Assembly (NCBI GenBank): GCA_964344765.1
Contig: CAYFOM010000012.1
Span: 47,290-111,289, forward strand
Direction: 5' to 3'
DNA from: JACNIZ01 sp964344765
GTDB lineage: Bacteria > Planctomycetota > UBA1135
DNA length: 64,000 nt
In this document: piece after piece, positions 15,993 through 24,565 of the stretch
How positions within the stretch are numbered: the first letter of the stretch is position 1
Layout of the letters: every line of letters starts with the position of its first letter
Program-made: the position numbers and the translations under genes
Notes under the pieces: model-generated
Databases searched by the model: none
What the model saw: only the letters and a program-made list of their open reading frames with translations
Told to the model about the DNA's origin: nothing

Positions 15993-17081
15993 CTAGTGAC
16001 CGCCGCGGCGGTCGTGCACCCACTCTTGCAGGAAGGGGCCAGGGCAGGCGGTTTCCTTCAGGTCTTGGTGACCCCAAATCTGCTTGTTGGCAATGCCGTA
16101 GTGCGTTTGCAGCGCGGATACCAGCCGATCCAATGCCGCCATCTGGTCAGCCGAAGGCTTTTGAGCGATGGCATAGGAATCGCCGCGTTCCGGTTGCGGA
16201 AAGAAGTTGCCCATTAAGCAGATCCCAATGTTGCCGCGGTTCAACTCACTGTTGCCGGCGTGCGCGCCTTGGGCATGCAACGGGCGGCCTTCCAAGACGC
16301 GGCCACCTTGATCGATCAAGAAGTGGTAGCCCAAGTCAGCCCAGCCTTCGCCTTGCTGGTGCATGCGCTGTAAATCGCGCATCTCGCGATAGCTATCCGC
16401 CAAGCGCACAGTGTTCGCCGGTTCGGCGGTGTGGTGCACGGTCAAACGGAACGGGCGCGCCATCGGGTCGTGGTTGGCCAACAATGGGGCCGCACCCCAT
16501 TCGCGACGGCCGACGTCGGCGAAGGCCGGACGTGATCCGTTGACGGAAGCCACGCGCGTTTGCACATCGCTGCCCAAATAGGGCTGCAGGCGGGCCAGCA
16601 TTGCGCCGTCGGTTTGCGGTAAGGCTTTGCCGCTGGCGTACAGGTACAAGAAGTTGCACTCGGCACCCTCCGGACCGTTCAGCCCGGATTTGGCCAATTG
16701 CAGGTGGGTGCGGGCCAATGCCGGCTTGCCTTCCATCAAGTAACTGCGACCGATGCCGTAACTTCCCTGGGCGGCTTCGCGTTTCGATTGCGGACCGTTG
16801 CGTGCCGCGTAGAAATTGATGCGAGCCTGCGCCGGATCAGCCGCCTCCAAATACAGCTCGCCCAAACACAGCCGGGCTTCACTCTGGTCGTCCATGCTCA
16901 GACGCGGCAGATGGCTTTCCCAATAGCGAATGCGTTCGTCGACCGAGGCATGCGCCGGTGGCGATGGCACTGGAGCTTCCAGGGCGATGGTTCCGGCGGC
17001 CTGCTGGGTGGCGCAGGAGACCGGGAGAAGACCCAGAAGCAGAATTCCGGGAACGAAGGTGGGGCGCAGGGAGCGCGGCAT
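15993..17081 (-). CDS. Lipoprotein N-acetylmuramoyl-L-alanine amidase (PGRP/Amidase_2)
   Basis: A 362-residue protein. The signal peptide ends in a lipobox-like LPVSC (Cys about 24). Residues 40-160 contain TPR-like helices. The C-terminal Amidase_2/PGRP domain has LTVHHTAEPA with a zinc His, GYHFLIDQGGRVLEGRP, NRGNIGICLMGNF and IWGHQDLKETACPG, whose His and Cys complete the zinc site, so an active amidase is expected. It cleaves the glycan-stem peptide bond of peptidoglycan. It diverges from tmk over 60 bp and converges on uppP. Confidence 0.9.
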   Translation of the reverse strand: MPRSLRPTFVPGILLLGLLPVSCATQQAAGTIALEAPVPSPPAHASVDERIRYWESHLPRLSMDDQSEARLCLGELYLEAADPAQARINFYAARNGPQSKREAAQGSYGIGRSYLMEGKPALARTHLQLAKSGLNGPEGAECNFLYLYASGKALPQTDGAMLARLQPYLGSDVQTRVASVNGSRPAFADVGRREWGAAPLLANHDPMARPFRLTVHHTAEPANTVRLADSYREMRDLQRMHQQGEGWADLGYHFLIDQGGRVLEGRPLHAQGAHAGNSELNRGNIGICLMGNFFPQPERGDSYAIAQKPSADQMAALDRLVSALQTHYGIANKQIWGHQDLKETACPGPFLQEWVHDRRGGH

Positions 17082-17141
17082 TGAGAGAAGACTACCGATC
17101 TAGACCATTCCATTTCCAGCGCGCACCCCTAGGATTTTGGC

Positions 17142-17777
17142 ATGACCGCTCGCTTCTTGGTGTTCGAAGGCGTCGATGGTTCGGGTAAGACCACCCAGGC
17201 AAAGGCTTTGGTGGAGTGGCTGCAGCAGCAGGGACGCAATCCGGTGCACCTGCGTGAACCTGGAACTACCAAGCTCGGCGAGCGCCTGCGCGCGATTTTG
17301 CTCGAGCCGGACCGTGAATCCTGGCACCCGCAGTCCGAAGCGCTGCTGTTTTTTGCCGCCCGTCGCGAGCTGCTGCACCGCCAGGTTGCCCCGGCATTGG
17401 CCGACGGCCGCGATGTGATTTGCGAGCGCTTCACGCCGTCGTCGCTGGCTTACCAGGGGCAAGAGCCTGCCGACGCCGAGTTCATTTTGGATTTGGACCG
17501 CCTAGTCGTAGGGGAGCTGCAGCCGGATCGCGTCATTGTTTTGGACCTGCCGGTATCGGAATCGCTGCAGCGCATGGGATTGCGTCAGCAGCAGACCGGC
17601 GAAAGTGCCGACGGAATGGAAGCGCGCGGTGCCGATTTTTTGCGCGCTGTTCGTCAGGGTTATTTGCGCTATGCCGAGGCACGGCCTGAGCAAACACTGT
17701 TGTTGGACGTGAATGGCTTGGACCCAAATCAGGTGCAGACGCGCATTCGCGACGGTTTAGTGGGGTTGTGGGCATGA
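17142..17777 (+). CDS. tmk: Thymidylate kinase
   Basis: A 211-residue dTMP kinase. P-loop FEGVDGSGKTTQAKAL, DR-type motif as REPG (LREPGTTKLGERLR), VICERFTPSSLAYQG and a LID-region Arg (RRELLHRQ) are visible. It makes dTDP for DNA synthesis. It overlaps holB by 4 nt (ATGA), the common tmk-holB pairing. Confidence 0.95.
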   Translation: MTARFLVFEGVDGSGKTTQAKALVEWLQQQGRNPVHLREPGTTKLGERLRAILLEPDRESWHPQSEALLFFAARRELLHRQVAPALADGRDVICERFTPSSLAYQGQEPADAEFILDLDRLVVGELQPDRVIVLDLPVSESLQRMGLRQQQTGESADGMEARGADFLRAVRQGYLRYAEARPEQTLLLDVNGLDPNQVQTRIRDGLVGLWA

Positions 17778-18655
17778 GCGACCCGGTTCTAGCGCTGTTC
17801 CAACGCGAATTGGATCGCGATCATTTGGCCGACTGCTATTTGCTGAGCGGCAACTCGCGCAAGCGGCTGCGCCAATTGGCCATAGACTTTTCTGCACGCG
17901 TGCTGGAGAGCCACGGGCCGGTCGAGGAGCATCCCGACTTTTTGATCTTCGATCCGGAAGAGCTGGGGGTGAAGGGATTAAAGGTCGAGCACATCGCCGC
18001 TCGGCAGGGCAGTGGCAAATCGCTGGAGGAGGCGCTGAAGTACAAGCCATTGCGAGGTTCGCGACGCGCGGTGGTGCTGTTGCAAGTCAACCAAATGACC
18101 GCCGACGCCCAGGCAGCCTTTCTGAAGACCGCTGAGGAGCCGCCCGACGGGACCACCTTTTTCCTCACTGCCACCGATCTGACCGCCATCCTGCCGGCTC
18201 TGCTATCGCGCTGCCGCACCTACCGCATTAGTCCGCCACCGGCGGATGAGGTCCAGCGCCGCGCCGCCGCCAAAGGCATGGAGGGGGATCAGCTTCAGGA
18301 CTTGATTCAGGGCTTGGGCCACGCCGAACAGGTCCTCGATTTAAAGACCGGGCCGCGCCAGGAGCTGCTCGAGCTTCGCGACCGCCTAGAAGCTTGGCTG
18401 GCCGACCCAACCCGGCCGCCGGACTGGCTGGAAGGCGTCGACGGCACCCTCGCCGAGCAGCGCCAAAAAGCACAGTTGCAGCTCTCTGCATGTTTGGGCT
18501 GGATGGTAGGCCATTATCAGCATGCCACCCCGGAACAAGCCAGGAGGCTGGATCACCTGGTGAAACACGTTTCACAAGCCCTCGGCGACATCGGCGGGCA
18601 GGTCACACCGTCGGTAGTTTTGGAACAACTTTTTCTGAAGGTTCAACGTCCCTGA
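17774..18655 (+). CDS. holB: DNA polymerase III subunit delta'
   Basis: A 293-residue clamp-loader subunit. The ATG at 17774 overlaps the tmk stop; a GTG two codons upstream is less likely. It has the delta'-like core without a Walker A loop (SGNSRKRL at that place), QVNQMTADAQAAFLKTAEEPPDGTTFFLTA, and the conserved SRC motif in LPALLSRCRTYRI. Coupling with tmk supports the call. The C-terminal domain is divergent, as usual for the family. Confidence 0.9.
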   Translation: MSDPVLALFQRELDRDHLADCYLLSGNSRKRLRQLAIDFSARVLESHGPVEEHPDFLIFDPEELGVKGLKVEHIAARQGSGKSLEEALKYKPLRGSRRAVVLLQVNQMTADAQAAFLKTAEEPPDGTTFFLTATDLTAILPALLSRCRTYRISPPPADEVQRRAAAKGMEGDQLQDLIQGLGHAEQVLDLKTGPRQELLELRDRLEAWLADPTRPPDWLEGVDGTLAEQRQKAQLQLSACLGWMVGHYQHATPEQARRLDHLVKHVSQALGDIGGQVTPSVVLEQLFLKVQRP

Positions 18656-18778
18656 TCCTTTGCAGGAAAGCCTTTCCGAATTACAATTTCCTATACGTCC
18701 GACCTTGCCAAAAACTCCTCCGATAAAGGGGGCAACCCCTGGTGAATCGGGGTCGATAGCAAGCGGGAGCAATTAGCC

Positions 18779-19171
18779 ATGGACGACAAGAAGCTGCAAC
18801 CTGTCATTCGCGAGATCCGCCGCCTTCACGGGCGTCGTTACGCCGAAGCAGCCTATTTCTTCGTGCTGGAAGCGCTGGACTACACCATCTTCCGCCACCG
18901 TGGCCAGGAGCGAGAGCCGCATCGCCACATCTCGTGCCAGGACCTGTTGGAGGGCATCCGTCATTACGCCGGCGAGGAATTCGGCCCGCTGGCGCCCTAT
19001 GCCTTCCACAGCTGGGGGGTCTGGAAGACCCAGGACTTCGGCAATCTGGTTTTCCAGATGTGCGACGGCGGCCTGCTCCACGCCCAAGAAACCGATACGC
19101 TGGCCGATTTTGAGAATGCTTTTGACTTCGCCAGCGCTTTTGCCGAAGCCGACGCCTCGTCCGACGGCTGA
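18779..19171 (+). CDS. Minf_1886-family small protein of unknown function
   Basis: A 130-residue soluble protein. RYAEAAYFFVLEALDYTIF, RHISCQDLLEGIRHYAGEEFGPLA and SWGVWKTQDFGNLVFQMCDGGLL are the conserved blocks I associate with the Minf_1886 family, which is largely restricted to the PVC group. No catalytic residues are obvious. It has its own 123-bp upstream region, which contains a small hairpin (ACCCC/GGGGT around 18735-18753). It lies 16 nt before the AI-2E-type permease. Family assignment is from memory and fairly sure; function is unknown. Confidence 0.75.
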   Translation: MDDKKLQPVIREIRRLHGRRYAEAAYFFVLEALDYTIFRHRGQEREPHRHISCQDLLEGIRHYAGEEFGPLAPYAFHSWGVWKTQDFGNLVFQMCDGGLLHAQETDTLADFENAFDFASAFAEADASSDG

Positions 19172-19187
19172 TTGTTAAGCTGTCGGC

Positions 19188-20393
19188 ATGAGCCGTTTGA
19201 ACTTGATGCGCATGGCCATCGTGGCCGGCGTTTTTGTATTGGGGTGGATGCTGCGCACGGTCACCGTGCCTCTGCTCGCGGCCTATCTGTTGATGCTGAT
19301 TTGCTTGCCATGGCGTCAACGCTTGAAGCGCAATGTCGGCGGCACCTTTGCGTCGGTGCTCAGCATGTTGGCCTTGTTGTTGGTGCCGTCGGTATTGTTC
19401 TTGCCGACCTTGGCTGAAGCCGATCAGTTGGCCGCAATGTTGCCGACTGAAGAAAGCGCGGCTCATTGGACCGAACGCCATATCAAACCGCTATTGGACT
19501 TTGCCATTGATGCCGAGGAAGAGTTATCGGAAGAAGTTGAAGAGGAGCCGGTTGTTGAAGAAAGCGATGCTGAGCAAGAAAGCGGTGAAGAATCGCAGCT
19601 GAGCATGCAGCAGATGGTTCAGAAGATTCGCAATAGCGATGCGTTGAGTAACTTCGGCGGGCATATTGCGTCGTTCTTGGGGAGCATCGGTAGTTACTTA
19701 GTTACTTTCCTTGGCGGTGCATTCGGTATTTTGAGCGCAGTACTGCTTTTGCCGATCTTTTTGTTTTATCTTTTGGAAGGCGCACCTTGGTTGCCACGTA
19801 TTCGCGCCGAGCTGCCGAAGAGTTGGTGGCAGTCGTACGACCGCACCGTGCCCAAGATTCAAAACCTGCTGCACGTTTATTGCCGTGCACGATTGTTGGT
19901 TGCTTTGGGCAAAGGCGCGATTGCTTGGATCATCCTGCTGATTTTTGGAGTACCGGGTTCTTACACGCTTGGTTTGATGATCGGCGTGTTCTCATTGCTG
20001 CCGGTGGTCGGAGCGTTGGTCAGCACTTGCGCGGTCACCCTGATTTGCGTGGTGCATTTCCAAGCCAGCGGCCAAGGTTGGCTGGGCGTTGTGTTGGCGA
20101 TTTCGGTTTACGGCATTACCGAACTGCTGGAAGGTTATGTGCTGTTGCCGCGATTGGTCGGTCGCGAGTTGGGCATGAGTGACTTTTTGGTCATCCTCGC
20201 CGTCATGGGCGGCGGCGCGCTGATGGGCTTCTTTGGTTTGCTCATTTCCATTCCCGCCGTTGCCATCGGCATGGTTTTGTACGACGAATTCCTACGGCCT
20301 TTGATGAAGGATCCGGAAGAGTTGGAAGCGGCATTGGCAACCGATGGGGGCGACGATGCTTCCTCCGGCGAAGCTCCGGCGGAAGAAAAATAA
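19188..20393 (+). CDS. AI-2E family transporter (PerM-like permease)
   Basis: A 401-residue membrane protein with about eight helices and family motifs: the long central hydrophobic stretch GILSAVLLLPIFLFYLLEG, IIFGVPG-type ILLIFGVPGSYTLGLMIGVFSLLPVVGALVST, and VLLPRLVGRELGMSDFLVILAVMGGGALMGFFGLLISIPA. A long Glu-rich insertion (about residues 106-135) follows the third helix, and the C-terminus is also acidic. Substrates in this family vary and are mostly unknown; AI-2 export should not be assumed. pgeF begins 2 nt downstream. Confidence 0.88.
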   Translation: MSRLNLMRMAIVAGVFVLGWMLRTVTVPLLAAYLLMLICLPWRQRLKRNVGGTFASVLSMLALLLVPSVLFLPTLAEADQLAAMLPTEESAAHWTERHIKPLLDFAIDAEEELSEEVEEEPVVEESDAEQESGEESQLSMQQMVQKIRNSDALSNFGGHIASFLGSIGSYLVTFLGGAFGILSAVLLLPIFLFYLLEGAPWLPRIRAELPKSWWQSYDRTVPKIQNLLHVYCRARLLVALGKGAIAWIILLIFGVPGSYTLGLMIGVFSLLPVVGALVSTCAVTLICVVHFQASGQGWLGVVLAISVYGITELLEGYVLLPRLVGRELGMSDFLVILAVMGGGALMGFFGLLISIPAVAIGMVLYDEFLRPLMKDPEELEAALATDGGDDASSGEAPAEEK

Positions 20394-20395
20394 GC

Positions 20396-21172
20396 ATGCG
20401 TTGGTTGCAGCACGAGGGAAGGCGCGGTCTGGTTTTTGATCACCTTCCCGACCACATGCCGGTGGCCCATGTTTACACCGCCAAAAATGAAGACGGCAGC
20501 GGCAACATCAGCTTGTCGGGCGGACGCGATGCCGAGCATGCGCTGGCCGTACGTCAAAGTTGGTCGCGGTTTCTCGATGCTTCGTCGCGGGATTGGGTAG
20601 TCGGCGGCCAAACCCATGAAGCGAATGTCGCTTTAGTCAATCGCGAACATTGCGGGCGCGGGGCGACGTCGCCGCAAACGGTGTTGCCGAACACCGATGG
20701 CTTGTTGACGACGACTCCGGGTGTTCCGCTGTACGTGGCAGGTGCGGATTGCGCCACCGTGTTGCTGGTTTGCAAGACACCTCAGCCGACGCTAGCAGTG
20801 GTGCATGCGGGTTGGCGGGGGGCGGCGGCCGGCATCGTCGGAAACGCATTGCAGATCATGAGAGAGCAATGCGGAGCCACGGCTACGGAAATATTTGCCG
20901 GAGTTGCGCCGTGCATCGGAGCTGCAAGTTTTGAAGTCGGCGATGAGGTTGCCGAACAAGTGCCCGCACAATGGCGGCACAAACCCGGTTCCAAGTGGCA
21001 TATCGACTTGGAAGGTTGGATCGGTTCGCAAATTCAAGCCCACGGCGTGCCCGAAGTCCAAATCCAACTCGCCGGAATGGACACGATGGCTGAAAAACAT
21101 CAGTTCTTCAGCCATCGCGGCGACGGACCTCAAACCGGCCGTCAGGGTTTAATTGCCATGTTGACGAACTAG
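20396..21172 (+). CDS. pgeF: Peptidoglycan editing factor / YfiH-type laccase-domain protein
   Basis: A 258-residue DUF152 protein. The metal-site segments are GGQTHEANV, GADCATVLL and LAVVHAGWRGAAAGIV, followed by APCIGAASFEVGDEV. E. coli PgeF removes mis-incorporated serine from peptidoglycan precursors; other members act on purine nucleosides. Length matches the family. It follows the permease by 2 nt and its TAG shares bases with the stop of the converging S41 protease gene. Confidence 0.9.
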   Translation: MRWLQHEGRRGLVFDHLPDHMPVAHVYTAKNEDGSGNISLSGGRDAEHALAVRQSWSRFLDASSRDWVVGGQTHEANVALVNREHCGRGATSPQTVLPNTDGLLTTTPGVPLYVAGADCATVLLVCKTPQPTLAVVHAGWRGAAAGIVGNALQIMREQCGATATEIFAGVAPCIGAASFEVGDEVAEQVPAQWRHKPGSKWHIDLEGWIGSQIQAHGVPEVQIQLAGMDTMAEKHQFFSHRGDGPQTGRQGLIAMLTN

Positions 21173-23457
21173 CCGGCGCTGTCCTCCTTTTGCAGCTCCT
21201 TCTTCTCTACGAAGGCTGCCGCGTATTCGGGAACGTCGTCGGTGCTGCTGCCGTTGGCACGCAAGACTTCGGCGATCGCCGCTTGCAGTTGCGGGTCTTC
21301 TTCAAAATCACCGCGGAAGCCTCCGCCGGGGAACATCTTGCCGCGCAAGTCGGAAACCATGGTGCGCAGCGAGCGACGCACCCATTGACGGATGATGTCT
21401 TCGTCCAAGTATGTACCGAGCGAATCGTAGTAATCCTTCCAACCGGGGTAGCGGCCGGTGTCACGACCGTCGAACTCGGCCAGCGCAACACCTAGGTCAT
21501 TGTCGGCGTCAAACAATTCTTGGGCGTAATCGCGGAACGCAGTTTCGTCGAGCAAGCGGTTCAATTCGCGCAGCTCAATCGGCTCGTAGTTGTCGAAAGC
21601 AACGTGGATATCCGGTTCCACTCCGCCTTCTTCGGTGACGCGGCCTTCGTGATCGCGCTGAGTATGAATGGTCGAGCCGTCCGGCAAGTAGTAGTAAGCA
21701 ATGGTCAACTTAATCTTCGGACCAAAGTCGTACTCATCGTTGCCGTTCAAATCTTCAAACTCTTCCCACTCATCCTTGATGCGGTTGCGGTTTTCGTCGT
21801 GGTAAGGCTCGTCGTTCAAACCCGGCAGCGGACGCAATTGTTGCACCGAACCTTTGCCATGAGTGCGCACGCCGACGGTGGTGGCGCGCCCGTGAATGGA
21901 CAAAGCACCGGCGACGATTTCAGAAGCCGACGCACTGTATTCATTGGTCAAGATGGTCAACGGAATGTCATCCGGCACCAAAGCTTGAGCGCGTGTTTGA
22001 TGGCGCTCCACCTCACCGATGCGCGCACGTGTGGTCACGATCAACTTGTTCGGCGGCAAGAACACATCGCAAACGCGAACGGCCTGACCCAACGAACCAC
22101 CGGGGTTGTTTCGCAAGTCCAGCACGACGCCGTTCAATTCGCCTTCGGCCTGCGCTTCCAAAATGGCCGATGCAACGCGATAACCGCAATCCACGGTAAA
22201 GCTGATCAACTCCAAGTAAAGAACGTTGCCCGGCAACATTTCTTGTTGCAGCACCGGCAACTCAATCTTGTCGCGAATGACGACGAAGTCCTTGGGATCG
22301 GACCAACCTTCGCGGAAGACTTCCAACTTGACCTCGGTTCCCGGAGGGCCTTTGAGGCGACTGATGACGTCGTCGTTGGGTTGATCTAAGGTCGACCAAC
22401 CATCCACACTGAGGATCTTGTCGTCGGACAACAAGCCGACCTCATAAGCCGGTCCGGAGTAAATCGGACGAATGATGGTGAAGATGCCGTTGATGGTGTT
22501 GACGTAAGCGCCGATGCCGCCATATTCCGGGTTCAAATCAAACCAAAACTCTTTGTACTCTTCGCCCGAGAAGAAAGTCGAGTAGGGGTCCAACACGTTC
22601 AACATGCCGCTGGCCGCACCAGCCAACAACTCTTCACGCGAGAACTTAGCGCCCTCCATGTGCTCGCGCTGCGCCATGCGCAGAATGCGTTCCAAAAGCT
22701 CGACGTCACCGCTGTCGACCTTTTTGGAATCCGCTTGCTTCTGGGTATCGGCGTACATCTCTTCCAGCGCTTCCAACTTGCTGCGGAGACGCGCGCGCTG
22801 ATCCACCTGGTTCAGCAAGGCGCGAGCAAGCGGCGCATCCGGACCGATGCCGGCAGCGACGCGTTCTAGTACATCCAAGGTGTCGTTTTCCAACACTGCA
22901 GCGGTGCGGCCCAATGCCAAAGCGCCTGCTGTCACAGTGGAGTCTTCCAAGGATTCACGCGTACGGCTGAGGTAGCGCAGTGCGGCGCGGCGACGAGCTC
23001 CATCGCCGAGGTTGTAGAGCACCAAGCAGCCCTCGCAGTAAAGCTCAGCGTCGTCATCGGGGACGAGGTCGCCCAACCAATCCACCAAACCCAGTTGAAC
23101 TTCTTCGTCGCGATCGAAGGCGCCCAAGTCCAATGTGGTCAGAGCCGCCATGGCCATCGCACGGTTGCCCTTCAGCAGTTGCATCACCGCATCGCCTTCG
23201 AGTTCGCCGCCCGATTGGGCCAGCAAGCGGACCAACAGCAAGCGGCTGGTGCCTTTGCTTTCCGGCAGCATGGCCACAGCTTGATCTTGCCAGTCATCTT
23301 CCAGCAGCAGGTCGCTGGTGTCGGCGAGTTGCAGGACCGCCGCAGGTTGGGCATCGGTGGCATGTTTGAGTAGAGCCTGCAGCGATTCCTCGGCGGCAGG
23401 CTCCTGCGCAGGGCCGGCGGCCCAGGCCAGGAGGAGGGTGGGAAGCATGAAGAGCAT
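21169..23457 (-). CDS. Secreted S41 carboxyl-terminal processing protease with HEAT-like N-terminal region
   Basis: A 762-residue protein with a signal peptide (MLPTLLLAWAAG). Residues about 30-230 are helical and HEAT/ARM-like. A PDZ domain follows (GGIGAYVNTINGIFTIIRPIYSGPAYEVGLLSDDKILSVDG region). The S41 peptidase core has VLDLRNNPGGSLGQAV, the catalytic Ser in NEYSASASEIVAGAL and the catalytic Lys in GVRTHGKGSVQQL. An acidic DLNGNDEYDFG-like insertion follows, and TIAYYYLPDG precedes the C-terminal helical domain. It processes C-termini of exported proteins. Longer than classical Ctp because of the N-terminal module. Confidence 0.93.
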   Translation of the reverse strand: MLFMLPTLLLAWAAGPAQEPAAEESLQALLKHATDAQPAAVLQLADTSDLLLEDDWQDQAVAMLPESKGTSRLLLVRLLAQSGGELEGDAVMQLLKGNRAMAMAALTTLDLGAFDRDEEVQLGLVDWLGDLVPDDDAELYCEGCLVLYNLGDGARRRAALRYLSRTRESLEDSTVTAGALALGRTAAVLENDTLDVLERVAAGIGPDAPLARALLNQVDQRARLRSKLEALEEMYADTQKQADSKKVDSGDVELLERILRMAQREHMEGAKFSREELLAGAASGMLNVLDPYSTFFSGEEYKEFWFDLNPEYGGIGAYVNTINGIFTIIRPIYSGPAYEVGLLSDDKILSVDGWSTLDQPNDDVISRLKGPPGTEVKLEVFREGWSDPKDFVVIRDKIELPVLQQEMLPGNVLYLELISFTVDCGYRVASAILEAQAEGELNGVVLDLRNNPGGSLGQAVRVCDVFLPPNKLIVTTRARIGEVERHQTRAQALVPDDIPLTILTNEYSASASEIVAGALSIHGRATTVGVRTHGKGSVQQLRPLPGLNDEPYHDENRNRIKDEWEEFEDLNGNDEYDFGPKIKLTIAYYYLPDGSTIHTQRDHEGRVTEEGGVEPDIHVAFDNYEPIELRELNRLLDETAFRDYAQELFDADNDLGVALAEFDGRDTGRYPGWKDYYDSLGTYLDEDIIRQWVRRSLRTMVSDLRGKMFPGGGFRGDFEEDPQLQAAIAEVLRANGSSTDDVPEYAAAFVEKKELQKEDSAG

Positions 23458-23559
23458 CGGTTTCCTAAACTAACGGTGACGGGCGGCGTCTGCACGCCTT
23501 CGATGGCGGGCGGAGCTTAGCAGCCCAGCAGCAGGCCAGTACGGCCGGCGAGGATTGGA

Positions 23560-24048
23560 ATGAGCAAAGGATCAGAACTCAGTCATCTGGACGACCAAGG
23601 TCGTTCCAAAATGGTCGACGTCGGCGGCAAGCAGCCGACGCTGCGAGTGGCCATCGCCGAAGCGCGTGTGACCTACCCGCCGACCGCCTATGCCAAAGTG
23701 CTGGCCGGAGATCTGCCTAAAGGAGGTATCGTCGAACCGGCACGAATTGCTGGAATCATGGCGGCGAAAAGGACCGCCGAGCTGATTCCGATGTGCCATC
23801 CTCTTTCTCTAGAACAGGTTGACGTCGAAGTCACGGCTTCTGACGCCGACACATGTCACCTGACGGTTCGCTGCACCTGCAGCTTGGTCGGGCGTACCGG
23901 CGTAGAGATGGAAGCCATGTCCGGAGCGGCAGTTGCCGCGTTGACCCTTTACGACATGAGCAAGGCTCTGGACAAGGGCATTCAGATCGAATCCGTGCGT
24001 TTGATTGAAAAATCAGGCGGGAAATCCGGCAGGTGGACGGCACAATAG
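23560..24048 (+). CDS. moaC: Cyclic pyranopterin monophosphate synthase
   Basis: A 162-residue MoaC, converting the MoaA product to cPMP in molybdenum cofactor synthesis. LSHLDDQGRSKMVDVGGK, MAAKRTAELIPMCHPLSLEQVDVEV and GRTGVEMEAMSGAAVAALTLYDMSKALDKG are family hallmarks, with catalytic residues in MCHPL and the DMSK segment. GAGGA about 7 nt upstream is a good RBS. No other moa genes are nearby. accB starts 48 nt later. Confidence 0.96.
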   Translation: MSKGSELSHLDDQGRSKMVDVGGKQPTLRVAIAEARVTYPPTAYAKVLAGDLPKGGIVEPARIAGIMAAKRTAELIPMCHPLSLEQVDVEVTASDADTCHLTVRCTCSLVGRTGVEMEAMSGAAVAALTLYDMSKALDKGIQIESVRLIEKSGGKSGRWTAQ

Positions 24049-24096
24049 GGCCCGAGCCTCGTGCTCACCTCCCCCTAAACCCAGAAAAGCCTAGCG

Positions 24097-24561
24097 GTGG
24101 ACATCGACATCATCCAACGTCTCCTGACCCTCATGGACGAGGGCGGCCTCACCGAACTCCTTTACGAAAAGGACGATGTGAAGGTCAAGCTATCCCGCAA
24201 GCAAGACAGCCCCGGTGCGGTGATGATGCCGTCGGCGGCTGCGGTGGCCGCACCTGCGCCTGCACCCGTCGCCGCCGCTGCTGCGGCACCGGTGGCCGAG
24301 GCTGCTCCGGTGGAAGAAGAGGGCGTGCTGTTCCGCTCGCCGATGGTCGGCACCTATTACAGCCGTCCGAACCCGGAATCGGATCCGTTCTTGTCGAAGG
24401 GCGATTCGGTCAATCCGGAAACGGTGCTGTGCATCATCGAAGCGATGAAGGTGTTCAACGACATCCAAGCGGAAATGAGCGGCACCATCCTCGAGATTCT
24501 GGTCAAGGACGGCGAAACCATCCAATTCGACCAGCCTCTGTTCCGCATCCAGCCTTCCTGA
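24097..24561 (+). CDS. accB: Biotin carboxyl carrier protein of acetyl-CoA carboxylase
   Basis: A 154-residue protein with a GTG start at 24097, giving MDIDIIQRLLTLMDEGGLTELLYE; no better ATG exists at the conserved N-terminus. An Ala/Pro-rich hinge (about 48-75) precedes the biotinyl domain, FRSPMVGTYYSRPNPESDPF and CIIEAMKVFNDIQAE, where EAMK carries the biotin lysine. It shuttles carboxylated biotin for malonyl-CoA synthesis and lies 4 nt before accC. Confidence 0.96.
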   Translation: MDIDIIQRLLTLMDEGGLTELLYEKDDVKVKLSRKQDSPGAVMMPSAAAVAAPAPAPVAAAAAAPVAEAAPVEEEGVLFRSPMVGTYYSRPNPESDPFLSKGDSVNPETVLCIIEAMKVFNDIQAEMSGTILEILVKDGETIQFDQPLFRIQPS

Positions 24562-24565
24562 TCTC

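Noticed and set aside
18656..18748. Open frame after the holB UGA as a second UGA-recoding case
   Set aside because: It ends in another UGA far from the next gene, its codon use is not coding-like and it falls in a likely promoter region; unlike 43392 it does not fill an operon gap.
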